A DNA stretch of 64,000 bases from Labilithrix sp. (GTDB lineage: Bacteria > Myxococcota_A > Polyangia > Polyangiales > Polyangiaceae), in NCBI GenBank assembly GCA_019637105.1, contig JAHBWF010000001.1:1-64000 (forward strand), read 5' to 3'. Shown here piece by piece: positions 16,837 to 25,370 of this stretch. The position numbers and the translations under genes are program-made. Under the pieces are notes generated by a model. It saw nothing but the letters and a program-made list of their open reading frames with translations. It had not been told where the DNA came from and did no database searches. Every line of letters begins with the position of its first letter. The stretch's first letter is position 1.

Positions 16837-18299
16837 GGCCCGAACACCGCCGTACGCGCGCCGCCGGGGAGGTGCTGCGTGCTCGTGGCGAGCGCAGCCG
16901 CGGCGAGCGCACCGAGCACCGCGATCGTCAGCAGCGCGACCAGGGTCAGCGCATGCAGCACGAGCGCCCGCCACGCCGCCGCGCGGGCACGGCGCGTACG
17001 GCTCCCGAAGACCGCGAGCGGGCTCGCTCCGGCGCCCTCGAGCCGCCACGCGCCGGCTTCTCCCGACGGGCGGCCGACGACGCGCACGCGATCGCCGGGT
17101 CCGATGGTCTCCACGAGGCTCATGGGCGTCGGCATCCTCGTGTCCTCGGCGGCGAGCGCCCCCCAGTGCGTGTGAACGTCGAGCGCGCCGCCGTCGTCGA
17201 GCGCCACCACCAGCGTGTCGGTCCGCACGGTGTCTCGATAGGTGTACGAAACGCGCGTGCGTGACCGCCCGTCGGAGTCCTCGTAGCTGTCGCGATGGAT
17301 CGTGTGCTCTCGCGTGCGCGAGCAGGTCCCTCTGGTCACACGGCCATCCATGGCGCCGAGCTCACCCGCGACGTGTACCGGCGGCGCGCGCGCGACGTCC
17401 CATAGTCGTCGCCACGCGCGGCGCTCCTCGACGAGCAGCGCGAGCGCGAGCCCGAGCGTCGACACGCTCGCCAGGCCCCACGCCGCGGCGATGCTCGCCG
17501 ACGCGCCGAGCACCACGACGAGCGCCGTCGTGAGCCCGATCGGGAGCGCCCGAGCCAACCCGAGGCCCGTGCGCATCCCGGCACCGGACTCGTCCTCACC
17601 AGGGCGCCGGAGGTCCGGCAGGAAGCGCCGGCGCTTGGCGATGTAGATCCCCGCCGCGGAGAGCTGAAGCCCGAGGGCGAAGAGCGTGTCGGCGGACGCC
17701 GCGCGCGCGGCTCCGAGGTAGAGCGCCCCGCCGGCGAGCGCGGCGCACGCGCCGAGGGCGCTCATCGCGGCGGGGAGCAGGAGGGGGATCCGCGAGCCCT
17801 CGGTCGCCGTCGACCGGAGGCTGACCGAGGGCACGGCGCGCGCCGCCGACACCTTCGCGGTCAGCGCCGCGCGGGCTCCCACGCCCGCGGCGACGAGGCG
17901 AACGGCGACCGAGCGCGTGACGGCGTCGCCCGCGTCGCGGTATGCGCGCCCCGGTTCGAAGCCACGATCGATCCGTCCCAGCACGGCGACCTGGGCCCCG
18001 CGCTCGATACGAAGCCCGTGGATCCGCGCGGGGACGTCGTGGGCCGGCGCGTACGCGATGAACGGGACGGCGAGCCCCGACCGAAGGAGCGTGGAGAAGT
18101 CGCCCTCCTCGTCGACGTCGTCGACCACCTCCGCGTCGGTCATGTCGAGGAGGACCGTCGCTCCGTCGGCGCGCCGCACCAGCAGCGTGTCGGCGGACCT
18201 CAGCCGATGCACCCTCCCTGCGATCACGATCGCGAGCGCGTGATAGTCGGTCTGCGCCCGTCCCTCGAGGATCTCCATGACGCGTCGGCTCGAGCTCAC
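16833..18299 (-). CDS. Multi-pass membrane protein of unknown function, partner A (GIDE-like segments)
   Basis: 488 aa with a GTG start at 18299. An ATG seven codons later (18278) is an equally possible start; neither has a good SD. Residues about 10-170 form a soluble domain with ERGAQVAVLGRIDRG. TM helices then occur at about 180-300 (LLLPAAMSALGACAALAGGAL, LPIGLTTALVVVLG and others). A second soluble segment with GPGDRVRVVGRPSGEAGAW is followed by a terminal TM pair. The GDxVxVxGx pattern next to membrane helices recalls the GIDE domain of membrane-anchored regulators, but I cannot confirm it. It overlaps the downstream gene by ATGA. Confidence 0.78.
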   Translation of the reverse strand: MSSSRRVMEILEGRAQTDYHALAIVIAGRVHRLRSADTLLVRRADGATVLLDMTDAEVVDDVDEEGDFSTLLRSGLAVPFIAYAPAHDVPARIHGLRIERGAQVAVLGRIDRGFEPGRAYRDAGDAVTRSVAVRLVAAGVGARAALTAKVSAARAVPSVSLRSTATEGSRIPLLLPAAMSALGACAALAGGALYLGAARAASADTLFALGLQLSAAGIYIAKRRRFLPDLRRPGEDESGAGMRTGLGLARALPIGLTTALVVVLGASASIAAAWGLASVSTLGLALALLVEERRAWRRLWDVARAPPVHVAGELGAMDGRVTRGTCSRTREHTIHRDSYEDSDGRSRTRVSYTYRDTVRTDTLVVALDDGGALDVHTHWGALAAEDTRMPTPMSLVETIGPGDRVRVVGRPSGEAGAWRLEGAGASPLAVFGSRTRRARAAAWRALVLHALTLVALLTIAVLGALAAAALATSTQHLPGGARTAVFGP

Positions 18300-18366
18300 T
18301 GTCGTGCGATGGCGCAGGAACGTGACCGCTCCCTCGTTTCGTGCCTGGCGCGCACCCAGCTCCGGT

Positions 18367-19329
18367 CTAGAACGCGACGTCGAGCCGGCACCGGCGCCTC
18401 GTCTTCACGTAGGAGCGCGGCTGATACAGCGGAGCGCCCGCGCCGGAGATCTCGAGCACGTAGTCGCGCTCGTCGGCGTCGAACGCCGCGCTCGCTCGGA
18501 TCCGGCGCTCCTGTCCCGCGGTGAGCTCCAGGCCGGAGGCCCCGCTGGTCCGAGCGTCGCGGAAGCGGAGGCGGACGTCGCGCGCGGTCGTCGCTGCGCT
18601 GTTTCGGATCGTCGCCGCGACCTCGAGCTGGCGCGCCTCGTAGCGCCCACGCTCGTCGGACTCCCCGCATCGAAGGCCTCCGGCGTTGCTCATCGAATGG
18701 TAGTAGAGCTTCCCTTGGCGCAGGGCGAGCTTGCGGTCGGGCGGCAACGAAGCCGATGGCTCGATCACCTCACCGGAGAACTGGCAGGAGGGGGTCACCG
18801 TGAATCGGCCCGACGCCCCGTCTACGCCCTCGAGGTCGACGGAGCGAAGCGTCTTCTTGCAACCATGATCCAGACCCGAGGCGTCGGCGATCGTGATCCA
18901 CGCGCGCCCGCCGGCCGGCAGGCGCACAGGCGAGCGGCCGGAGCCATCCAAGCCGAGAACGAGGGTGCCCTCGAGCGCCGGGTTGCCGGTCGGGTTGACC
19001 ACCTCGACGGCGTACCGGATCGCTCCGCTGGAGTACTCTCCGGAGGACTCCGGCGCGAGACGAACCCCTGCGATCCTCGGCGGAAGCGTCAACTTCAGCG
19101 GAGGTTTGCCTGGGCTTTGAATCGTCGGGAGCGGCTTGGGCAGCGGGGTCTTGATGACGGGCGGCGTGCGTTGAGCTCCCGCTGGCGTGACGACGATGCT
19201 CGACGCGACGATGAGCAGCGCGCGCGGCAAGGCGCGCCTCGTCGTCTCGCGCATTCCCTGGAGGCCGCCGCCGTCGATCGCGTCGCCATCACCCGTCGCG
19301 TTCGCCTGGTCGTCGGTTCGCGCGCCCAT
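18367..19329 (-). CDS. Exported protein of unknown function
   Basis: 320 aa. The ATG at 19329 has an excellent SD (GGGAGGA, complement of 19336-19342, 6 nt spacing). A shorter ATG at 19254 opens the core signal peptide MRETTRRALPRALLIVASS. The signal is therefore preceded by a 25-aa Asp/Gly-rich leader, which is odd for a Sec signal. The mature part starts with a Pro/Lys-rich linker (TPLPKPLPTIQSPGKPP). Two Ig-like or CARDB-like beta domains follow (IRYAVEVVNPTGNPALEG; EVAATIRNSAATTARDVRL). A few Cys may form disulfides. Substrate and partner are unknown; the next gene upstream in the same direction ends 287 bp away. Confidence 0.78.
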   Translation of the reverse strand: MGARTDDQANATGDGDAIDGGGLQGMRETTRRALPRALLIVASSIVVTPAGAQRTPPVIKTPLPKPLPTIQSPGKPPLKLTLPPRIAGVRLAPESSGEYSSGAIRYAVEVVNPTGNPALEGTLVLGLDGSGRSPVRLPAGGRAWITIADASGLDHGCKKTLRSVDLEGVDGASGRFTVTPSCQFSGEVIEPSASLPPDRKLALRQGKLYYHSMSNAGGLRCGESDERGRYEARQLEVAATIRNSAATTARDVRLRFRDARTSGASGLELTAGQERRIRASAAFDADERDYVLEISGAGAPLYQPRSYVKTRRRCRLDVAF

Positions 19330-19335
19330 ACTCTC

Positions 19336-19342
19336 TCCTCCC
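19336..19342 (-). promoter_or_regulatory. Strong SD deciding the start at 19329
   Basis: On the minus strand this reads GGGAGGA, six bases before ATG. It supports the longer N-terminus of the exported protein over the internal ATG at 19254. Confidence 0.65.
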
Positions 19343-19481
19343 GATGTGGTTCGATGCGTGTCCATAGAGGCTCTCGCCGGCTCACTCGACGGACGTCAGC
19401 ATGCGCCGTTTCATGCACGTTTTGATCGACGCCCCCAAGAACCCCACGAAACGGTCACGACTTTGGCCAGCTCGGGGGCTC

Positions 19482-19503
19482 CCCAGGCGCTCTCCAGCCT
19501 GGG
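19482..19503 (-). terminator. Possible hairpin terminator after paralog 4
   Basis: CCCAGG and CCTGGG arms flank a 10-nt loop, about 110 bp beyond the stop of the minus-strand lipoprotein gene. There is no T-run after it, so termination is only a suggestion. Confidence 0.3.
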
Positions 19504-19616
19504 CCTGGCCTCGACGCCGGCGGTCGAGGCGCGCGCGAGAGCACGCGTACAGCGGCGGCAGGCCGAGCCGGTCACCGCCGTCCGCACGCGAGGGGCGCCC
19601 GTCGCGACGGGCCAGC

Positions 19617-21155
19617 TCACTCGCGGACGAGCGTCACCTCGGCGAGGCGCGTCGAGGCGGGCACCGCCGGCAGGACGTCGTAGGCGCCTTCGTCGGCGGT
19701 GAGCGGTGTCGGTCCTTCGCAGGTGGTCGTCATCTCGTAGTACGCGGCGATCGCGAGCTTCGGTCCGAGCGGGCGCACGGTCGACGCGTACTCACGGTCG
19801 CACGCGTCGCCGTTCTCGGCTTTGGTGGCGATCTGCTTCGGCGTCACGCCGCACGTGCGCGCGACGTAGACCGGCTGCGTGCACGCCGCGTCCTTGTACC
19901 GGGAGAGCTCCGAGTAGTAGAGCGTGTCGTCGGCGAAGCAGTAGCGCTTGCCGTCGGCGAACTTGATCGCGGAGCACGATGACTTCGAGGGGGCGTGGAA
20001 GAGGACGCCGTGGGCGAGCCGGACGCCGCCCTGGCCGAGCGCCTGGACGCGCACGCTGCCCGCCCCATGGACGCCGAGCTCCAGGGGTGGAAAGGTCGAT
20101 GCCGGCAGCGACGCGCCGAGCGCGAAGAACGAATCGTGTTCGTGCGCGGCGACCGCGCACGAACCGGTCGTGGTCGAGTACGCGGTCGGGAGGGGCGCGC
20201 CCACGGCGTGGAGCGACGTCGCGCGCCCCGAGGAGGCGCAGGCGCCCGCGGCGCCGGCGTCCACGCGCTCCGCGCGGATCACGAGCTCGGGCGGGGGACA
20301 GCTCGCCTTCCTCGCGTAGGCTGCCGCGCGGACGGTGCACGACGGATCCTCGTAAGGGCCGGTCTGAGGTTCGCTGAAGGCCCAGCGCGCCGGGACGCAG
20401 GCACGTGTGGGCGCCGACGGACCGCCGAACGTCACGCTCCTGCAGTGCGCGTCGCGGGTGCGATCGACGAAGGACTCGAGGACGACCTGGCTGCCGTCAT
20501 CGCCCGTGAGGCGGACGACGGCGAGCGTCTCCGTCATGGCGACGGGCTCGGCGGTGGCGTGGACGAACGCCGCCAGCGCCACCTCCGCGCCGAGGGCGGT
20601 CATCGTCGCCGCGCGCGGGAGGCACGTGCCGTCGGCGAGCCGCTCATGGACCTCGGACACGCCCAGGGGGTCGCCCAGCTCGAAGAGCCGCTCGAGCGGT
20701 GGCAGGTCACCGCCGCATTCGCTGGGGGGCAGCCCGCGCACGGAGGCGTACTTGACACCGGCGGGGCACGTGATGACGCCGGCGCCCGCCATCGTCCCGC
20801 ACCCCGTGTCCGAATAGAGGACCGACGTGGTCGAGGGGAGGCAACGGTACCCGCCGTCCTTCATCGGCTCGAACACGCACGTCTCCTTGCGCGCGGTGTC
20901 GTAGAAGCGCTTGAAGATCGTCTCACCCTCGACCCGCTCGACCTCCGCGCGCAGGCGCGCGCCGCTCTTGTAGAGGGTGGCGCCGGCCCCTCCGTCCGTC
21001 GGGCGGACGGCGCCGTCGGTCGGCCCGCCGGCGCCAGCCTCCGGGATCGCGTCCGGCGGAGCTCGACCGCCCGCGGGATCCTCGGAGGAGCACGCGTGGA
21101 GGCCGACCAGCGTCGCGACGGCGAGGGACGCAAGGACGAAGCGGTGGACGCTCAT
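19617..21155 (-). CDS. Three-repeat Cys-rich lipoprotein, diverged paralog 4
   Basis: 512 aa. A lipoprotein signal (MSVHRFVLASLAVATLVGLHAC) is followed by an Asp/Gly/Pro linker. The mature part shows the same three-module plan as the 9.9-14.5 kb cluster: YKSGARLRAEVERVEG ... ETCVFEP ... YRCLPS ... YSDTGC, then VVRLTGDDGSQVVLESFVD ... RACVP ... YEDPSC, then GAGSVRVQALGQGG ... YCFADDTLYYSE ... YKDAACTQP. It is much more diverged and sits on the opposite strand about 5 kb away. An upstream ATG at 21197 is possible, but the one at 21155 opens the signal. Function is unknown. Confidence 0.82.
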   Translation of the reverse strand: MSVHRFVLASLAVATLVGLHACSSEDPAGGRAPPDAIPEAGAGGPTDGAVRPTDGGAGATLYKSGARLRAEVERVEGETIFKRFYDTARKETCVFEPMKDGGYRCLPSTTSVLYSDTGCGTMAGAGVITCPAGVKYASVRGLPPSECGGDLPPLERLFELGDPLGVSEVHERLADGTCLPRAATMTALGAEVALAAFVHATAEPVAMTETLAVVRLTGDDGSQVVLESFVDRTRDAHCRSVTFGGPSAPTRACVPARWAFSEPQTGPYEDPSCTVRAAAYARKASCPPPELVIRAERVDAGAAGACASSGRATSLHAVGAPLPTAYSTTTGSCAVAAHEHDSFFALGASLPASTFPPLELGVHGAGSVRVQALGQGGVRLAHGVLFHAPSKSSCSAIKFADGKRYCFADDTLYYSELSRYKDAACTQPVYVARTCGVTPKQIATKAENGDACDREYASTVRPLGPKLAIAAYYEMTTTCEGPTPLTADEGAYDVLPAVPASTRLAEVTLVRE

Positions 21156-21427
21156 CGTCACGATGATGTTCGACGCGAGCTTGCATCGCCAGGCCATAGT
21201 CGACGACCACACAAACCCCACTCGACCGCCACGTCTCCGGGGGCCCGTGCCCTGGAGGTCGACTCGGAGGCGCGTCCGGTCGTCGCCCTCCGAGCGGTCG
21301 CTGTTCGCGGCGACGCAGCCCGAAGTGTTGCCGGTGATGTCTATCGTGACGTCGAGCGCCCAGACGATGACGCGCGGACCCTGACGCCGAGCGACTCCTC
21401 CAAGAGCGGACCGCGACTCACTCGCCG

Positions 21428-22648
21428 TCACTCCTCGAGGCAGATCAGGCCGATCTGTCCCGTGTCGCAATTGAACGCGTACGCCGCGCTCAACGTACCC
21501 GCTGCGGTGCTCTGGACGGCGAGCGCCTGGACCGAGGCGCCGCTCGACTCCCAGTCCGCGCACGTCGTCGTTCCGACCACGTCGATCCGCGGCGCGCCCA
21601 GCCACCGCCAAGCGAAGCCGGACGGCGTCTGGTCGGCGTGGAGGACGGGCGGCGCGAGGAGCGGTGCGTTCGCAGCAGCCTGCGCCGCCGTCTCCCAGAG
21701 CACGACCCCGTCGGGCCGCACCCAGGTCGCGCCGGCCGTCGAGAAGCGGGAGATCGCGCTCGCCGTCGTCGTCGCGAGCAGCGCCTTGAAGGCCCCCGTG
21801 AGGACGCCCGCGGCCTCGCCCTGGCAGATGGCGTCGGCCTGAGCGAGCCCGTTCGGTGCGTAGTGGGCGCTGGACGCGAACGCGCGCCGCCCCGTGACCG
21901 GCCTGGGCGGGAGCGGCGTGGCGTGATCCTTCCCCAGGCAGTAGATGGGGGTCCTCGCCTGACAGCTCCCCGCGGCCAGCGTGGTCCAGCGGTGGTTGCC
22001 TGCGAAGGGATCGCCCGTCTCGACGGCGCCTCCGGAGTCGGGCGACCAGTTCGCGCAGTGCTTGTCCGCGGAGACGGTGCCGTCTTGGAGCGTGCCGGTC
22101 CGAGCGTACCTCACGCTGGAGGGCACGGTCGCGCCGAGCTCGTCGACCGCGAGCGGGTAGCGGATCTTCGCTTCGAAGAGCTCGTCGGCGCTCGCGGCGA
22201 ACGGCCGCCGGTCCGTTCGCAGCCATCCGCTCGCCGTACCGAGGCGGTCGCGGGCGTTGGAGGTCGACGACGAGAGCCACGCGACGTACTCACCCGGTAG
22301 CCCCGCCGCCTTCGCGCGCTCGTTGCACTTGGCGTCGGCGCCCTGGACCCCTCCGAGCTCGGTCACGGCGTAGTCCGTGGACGTCACGAACGCGTAGTTG
22401 TACGCGCCGTCGCAGATCGCCCCGACAGGGCAACCGGCGTCGGACGCGTCCGACGTGGAGGCGTCCGACGTGGAGGCATCCGATGGGGACGCATCCGGCG
22501 AGGCGGCGTCCGGTGGTGACGCGTCCGGCGTGGACGCGTCGAGGCTCTCCCCGGGGAACGCAGGTGGGGCATCGCCATCGCCGCAGCTGAAGGTCCATCC
22601 GACGGCGAGGAGCGTGAGTACGAGCGCGACGCAACGGTTCGACGACAT
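21428..22648 (-). CDS. Lipoprotein with two DUF1554/C-type-lectin-like domains
   Basis: 406 aa. Signal MSSNRCVALVLTLLAVGWTFSC suggests lipidation at the Cys; AAAGG precedes the ATG. A low-complexity linker of D-A-S-x-x pentads (residues about 36-72) follows. Two related domains then follow. The first has YNYAFVTSTDYAVTELGG, ADAKCNERAKAAGLPGEYVAWLS, CANW and YCLGKD. The second has RAFASSAHYAPNGL, ADAICQGEAAG, CADWES and GLICLEE. This is the pattern of the DUF1554 / collagenase NC10-endostatin-like (C-type lectin fold) family, common on myxobacterial and Leptospira surfaces. Ligand binding at the surface is an inference. Confidence 0.85.
   Translation of the reverse strand: MSSNRCVALVLTLLAVGWTFSCGDGDAPPAFPGESLDASTPDASPPDAASPDASPSDASTSDASTSDASDAGCPVGAICDGAYNYAFVTSTDYAVTELGGVQGADAKCNERAKAAGLPGEYVAWLSSSTSNARDRLGTASGWLRTDRRPFAASADELFEAKIRYPLAVDELGATVPSSVRYARTGTLQDGTVSADKHCANWSPDSGGAVETGDPFAGNHRWTTLAAGSCQARTPIYCLGKDHATPLPPRPVTGRRAFASSAHYAPNGLAQADAICQGEAAGVLTGAFKALLATTTASAISRFSTAGATWVRPDGVVLWETAAQAAANAPLLAPPVLHADQTPSGFAWRWLGAPRIDVVGTTTCADWESSGASVQALAVQSTAAGTLSAAYAFNCDTGQIGLICLEE
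22446..22535. repeat. 15-bp tandem repeat, 6 units, in the lipoprotein linker
   Basis: Units of the form GCGTCC-N9 run at 22446, 22461, 22476, 22491, 22506 and 22521. On the minus strand they encode D-A-S-x-x pentads linking the lipid anchor to the folded domains. The first two units are identical, which makes copy-number change plausible. Confidence 0.85.
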
Positions 22649-22795
22649 CCTTTCGACGCTAAAGCGTCGGCTCGGATCCGCTCGTGGGGCTTTCGTGAGT
22701 TCTTGCGAGGCGGCGGCACGCGAACACCTCGGCACGGCGCTCGGCCTCGCTTGCCCGCGCGCGTCCGCGGCTCTCGAGCTCGACGTCTCATGCGC

Positions 22796-23680
22796 TCAGG
22801 TCGTCTGCGGTGGAACCAGCGCCGCGACGAGCGCCTCCAGATCGTCTTCGTGCGCCTCCAGCGCCGCGAGAAAGACCGCGGCTCGACTCGACAGCGGCTC
22901 GATCTCCGGCGTCCAGCCATGACCTCGAAGCAGCTCGAGGGCGTCGCGGATGGTGTCGAGATCCCGCTCTCGGAGGCGACCGTCGGCCGCGATGCGCTGG
23001 TGCGCGGTGCGAACGCGCTGCTCGAGCTGCGCCACCTCGTTCGCGAGCGCGAGCCGACCGCCGGCCGGCGTCACCGAGACCACGTCGGGCTCGTCGAGCC
23101 ACGGCGCGAGCGCTGCACCGCGCTCGATCCGGTACTGCGACGGGTAGAGCGGCGCGAACGGGTGAACGCGCCGCTCGTCTACCCTGCACACGTGTCCAAT
23201 CGCGAGGCTGAAGTCACGGTCGATCCGCAGCACGTCCTCCGTCTGGAATGCGAGCGCGCCCAGCACGCCCACCAGCTGTCCCATCGCGCGGGGCGTGCGC
23301 ACCGAGCTCGCGTCTGCGGCTACGAGGGTCGGGCGCGTCCAGGCTCCTGCCATCGCGACGCGAGCCTCTCCCGCCCGCACCACGACGGCGTGATAGAGAA
23401 CGCTGGCTCGGACGGGCTCCTCGATCTCGCCGCCCCGCGCAGCGAGGCGCCGCAGCCGGACCAGCCTCGAGAACGACTCCCGGAGCGTCTGAGTCAGCCC
23501 CGGTCCGTGCTCCTCGCGCCCACGGTTCGGGCGGTCTTGCTCGAGGACCTCGCACACGGAGGACGCCGCGCCGCCGACTCCCGGTGTTTTCAGGTTGGTG
23601 AGCGCCCAGGCCTCGCACTCCTCCCAGCTGTCGCGCGCCACCGCCTCTTCCAGAGGTGTCCATTGATCTTCGATCGCCAT
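22796..23680 (-). CDS. Unrecognised soluble protein
   Basis: 294 aa, no signal peptide or TM segment, so cytoplasmic. A start at 23713 (11 residues longer) is also open; I prefer MAIEDQWTPLEEAV because it begins the ordered part. The middle shows a beta-rich region (VLYHAVVVRAGEARVAMAG). The C-terminal 100 residues are helical (LANEVAQLEQRVRTAHQRIA; LDTIRDALELLRGHGW; FLAALEAHEDDLEALVAAL). I do not recognise a family. The next gene upstream on the same strand ends 100 bp away, so the two might be co-transcribed. Confidence 0.65.
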   Translation of the reverse strand: MAIEDQWTPLEEAVARDSWEECEAWALTNLKTPGVGGAASSVCEVLEQDRPNRGREEHGPGLTQTLRESFSRLVRLRRLAARGGEIEEPVRASVLYHAVVVRAGEARVAMAGAWTRPTLVAADASSVRTPRAMGQLVGVLGALAFQTEDVLRIDRDFSLAIGHVCRVDERRVHPFAPLYPSQYRIERGAALAPWLDEPDVVSVTPAGGRLALANEVAQLEQRVRTAHQRIAADGRLRERDLDTIRDALELLRGHGWTPEIEPLSSRAAVFLAALEAHEDDLEALVAALVPPQTT

Positions 23681-23780
23681 GGACCGCACTCTATTGTGAG
23701 ACCGTATCTGCACGCGAGCGGTCTGGTCGTTCCGCTTGAGCCGGTCGCGCGCGGAGCTCCTCGGCGGCGGCCTCGACGCC

Positions 23781-24614
23781 TCAGACGTCGCCGTCGAGCG
23801 CGCGGAGGGCCTCGTCCCTCCAGGGCGCGTCGCCGGACGCCCCGGCGAGATCGAGCGGCTCCGCGCGCGTCGTCGGCGGCGTCGTCAAGGCGACGACCCC
23901 CTCCCGCTCGCCGTCGCGGACCCAGTAGTAGCCCGCGCCCGATTTCGATCGGAAATGACGGTAGCCGACGGAGTCGAACCACACGAGGCGATCGAGCACC
24001 TGCGCCGGCGAGAGCGGCACCTCGACGTGCGCGCGCGCGAGCGACTCGAGCGCCGCGTCCGCGCGCTCGCGTTCGCGCGAGAACCAGTCGAGCATCGGAA
24101 CGATCGCGTCGACGGAGGCGGTCTGGGCGTCCGCCGAGTCCGGCCGCGCGATCGTCCCGAGCGCGAACCAGAGCGCGGCGTCGGGCATGAGCGGGACGGC
24201 GTCCGGGACGAGCAGCGCCAGCACCTTGCTGAGCGCGCCCGCGCCGTGCGGTCGTTCGGCGAGCGCGTTCGCCGCCTCGAGGACGATCGCGCGATCGTCG
24301 ACGCCGAGCGAGCGCCAGCCGCCCTCGCTCTCGAACGCGTCGATCAGCTCCGACCAGATGTCGCTCGCGGGCGACTCCAGCCAGCGCCGAAACACCGGCG
24401 ACGGAACGGCGTTGTTCACCAGCCAGCTCGACGCGAAGGCGAGCGAGAGGAGATCGCGGGAGGCGAGTCCCCGAGCTCGCGCCGTCCGGAGCGCGGCGGC
24501 GGCGCGATCGAACGCGAACGCCCCCGGCAGTCGGGCGCGGGCGGCCAGCTTGTCGGCGCCGCTCGGGCAACGCCATCGTGTGCCACTCCTGAGAAGCTCG
24601 ATTTCGTGCGGCAT
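23781..24614 (-). CDS. Unrecognised soluble helical protein
   Basis: 277 aa, mostly alpha-helical, with no export signal. Visible segments are LLSLAFASSWLVNNAVPSP, LVPDAVPLMPDAALWFALG and, near the end, a small beta segment SGAGYYWVRDGEREGVVAL that follows the helical part. I cannot name a family or an active site. It is divergent from the PMYGMP precursor-like gene, sharing a 172-bp intergenic region that contains a long stem-loop. Its ATG at 24614 is the first in the frame. It may belong to the same locus, but nothing in the sequence proves it. Confidence 0.65.
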   Translation of the reverse strand: MPHEIELLRSGTRWRCPSGADKLAARARLPGAFAFDRAAAALRTARARGLASRDLLSLAFASSWLVNNAVPSPVFRRWLESPASDIWSELIDAFESEGGWRSLGVDDRAIVLEAANALAERPHGAGALSKVLALLVPDAVPLMPDAALWFALGTIARPDSADAQTASVDAIVPMLDWFSRERERADAALESLARAHVEVPLSPAQVLDRLVWFDSVGYRHFRSKSGAGYYWVRDGEREGVVALTTPPTTRAEPLDLAGASGDAPWRDEALRALDGDV

Positions 24615-24630
24615 GAGATCACTTCAATTC

Positions 24631-24667
24631 CGTTATCGATTCATCGTTTCGAGAATCAGGGATAACG
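24631..24667. promoter_or_regulatory. Bulged stem-loop in the divergent promoter region
   Basis: CGTTATC-GATTC (24631-24642) pairs with GAATC (24653-24657) and GATAACG (24661-24667). That makes a 12-bp stem with a 10-nt loop and a 3-nt AGG bulge. It lies between the divergent genes, 120 bp before the zinc-ribbon/PMYGMP gene, in the most A+T-rich stretch nearby. It could be an operator or a 5'-UTR structure. Confidence 0.5.
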
Positions 24668-24786
24668 AGACGCATCCGTGCGGCATTTTGGCTTGTAAAT
24701 CAGACCGGTCGAGCTCAATGTCCTTGCCGCTCGGCCCCTGTCAATCAAAGTAGAGCACCAGCTCTAAAGACGGAAAGGTCCTTCTC

Positions 24787-25305
24787 ATGTCTCTCTTGCC
24801 CTGCCCCTCGTGCGCCCGCCACGTTCGATCCTCGGAGTCCGCGTGTCCGTTCTGCGCGGCCTCGCTGACGTCCCATCCGAAACGTGTCGTCCCGGCGGCG
24901 GGACGACGGCTCGAGCGCCTGGCCGCGTTCACCTTCGCCGCGACCGTCACGGTGACCGGATGCGTCGCGGGCAGCGAGGAGGAGACGGGGCAGAGCGAAG
25001 ACGAGCTCGGCGCCGTCCAGCCGATGTACGGGATGCCGCCGGAGCAGCCGATCGACGCGGGCACCCGCCCCGACTCCGGCAACGTGAAGCCGGACGCCGC
25101 GACCGACGGCGGAGCGGCGGAGGACGCCGGGCCTGCTCCGTGCGACGACGGTGGCGCGATGATGCCGATGTACGGCATGCCCGCGTCCCCCGAGGCGAAG
25201 GCCGACGCCAAGGGCAAGGGAGAGCCCGCGTTCGAGCCCTGCCCGATCGAGGAGGACGGCGGGACGATGATGCCGATGTACGGTATGCCGGCCTCCGAGG
25301 AGTGA
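24787..25305 (+). CDS. Zinc-ribbon, membrane-anchored protein with three PMYGMP motifs (candidate RiPP-type precursor)
   Basis: 172 aa. Residues 1-30 form a zinc ribbon with paired Cys (C6, C9, C20, C23; CPSC and CPFC). Residues about 45-60 are a hydrophobic segment ending in VTGC (C59), which is lipobox-like but far from the N-terminus. The rest is an acidic, disordered tail with the motif PMYGMP at 79-84, 127-132 and 163-168. The last two sit in the longer shared context MMPMYGMPAS, with an acidic DGG before them. GAAAGG precedes the ATG with 8 nt spacing. It lies 65 bp before a radical SAM/SPASM enzyme on the same strand. Repeated short motifs with a Tyr beside a SPASM enzyme fit a ribosomally made, modified peptide substrate. 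The modification itself is inference. Confidence 0.85.
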   Translation: MSLLPCPSCARHVRSSESACPFCAASLTSHPKRVVPAAGRRLERLAAFTFAATVTVTGCVAGSEEETGQSEDELGAVQPMYGMPPEQPIDAGTRPDSGNVKPDAATDGGAAEDAGPAPCDDGGAMMPMYGMPASPEAKADAKGKGEPAFEPCPIEEDGGTMMPMYGMPASEE

Positions 25306-25370
25306 CGCCTCGCGCGTAGCATCGACGCTCGACGGCCGGCGTTCGTGAGGACGCCGGCGCGAGGTTTCCC

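Noticed and set aside
23940-23980. tRNA-like GTCGAACC string near 23970
   Set aside because: It lies inside a coding frame and there is no acceptor or anticodon stem around it.
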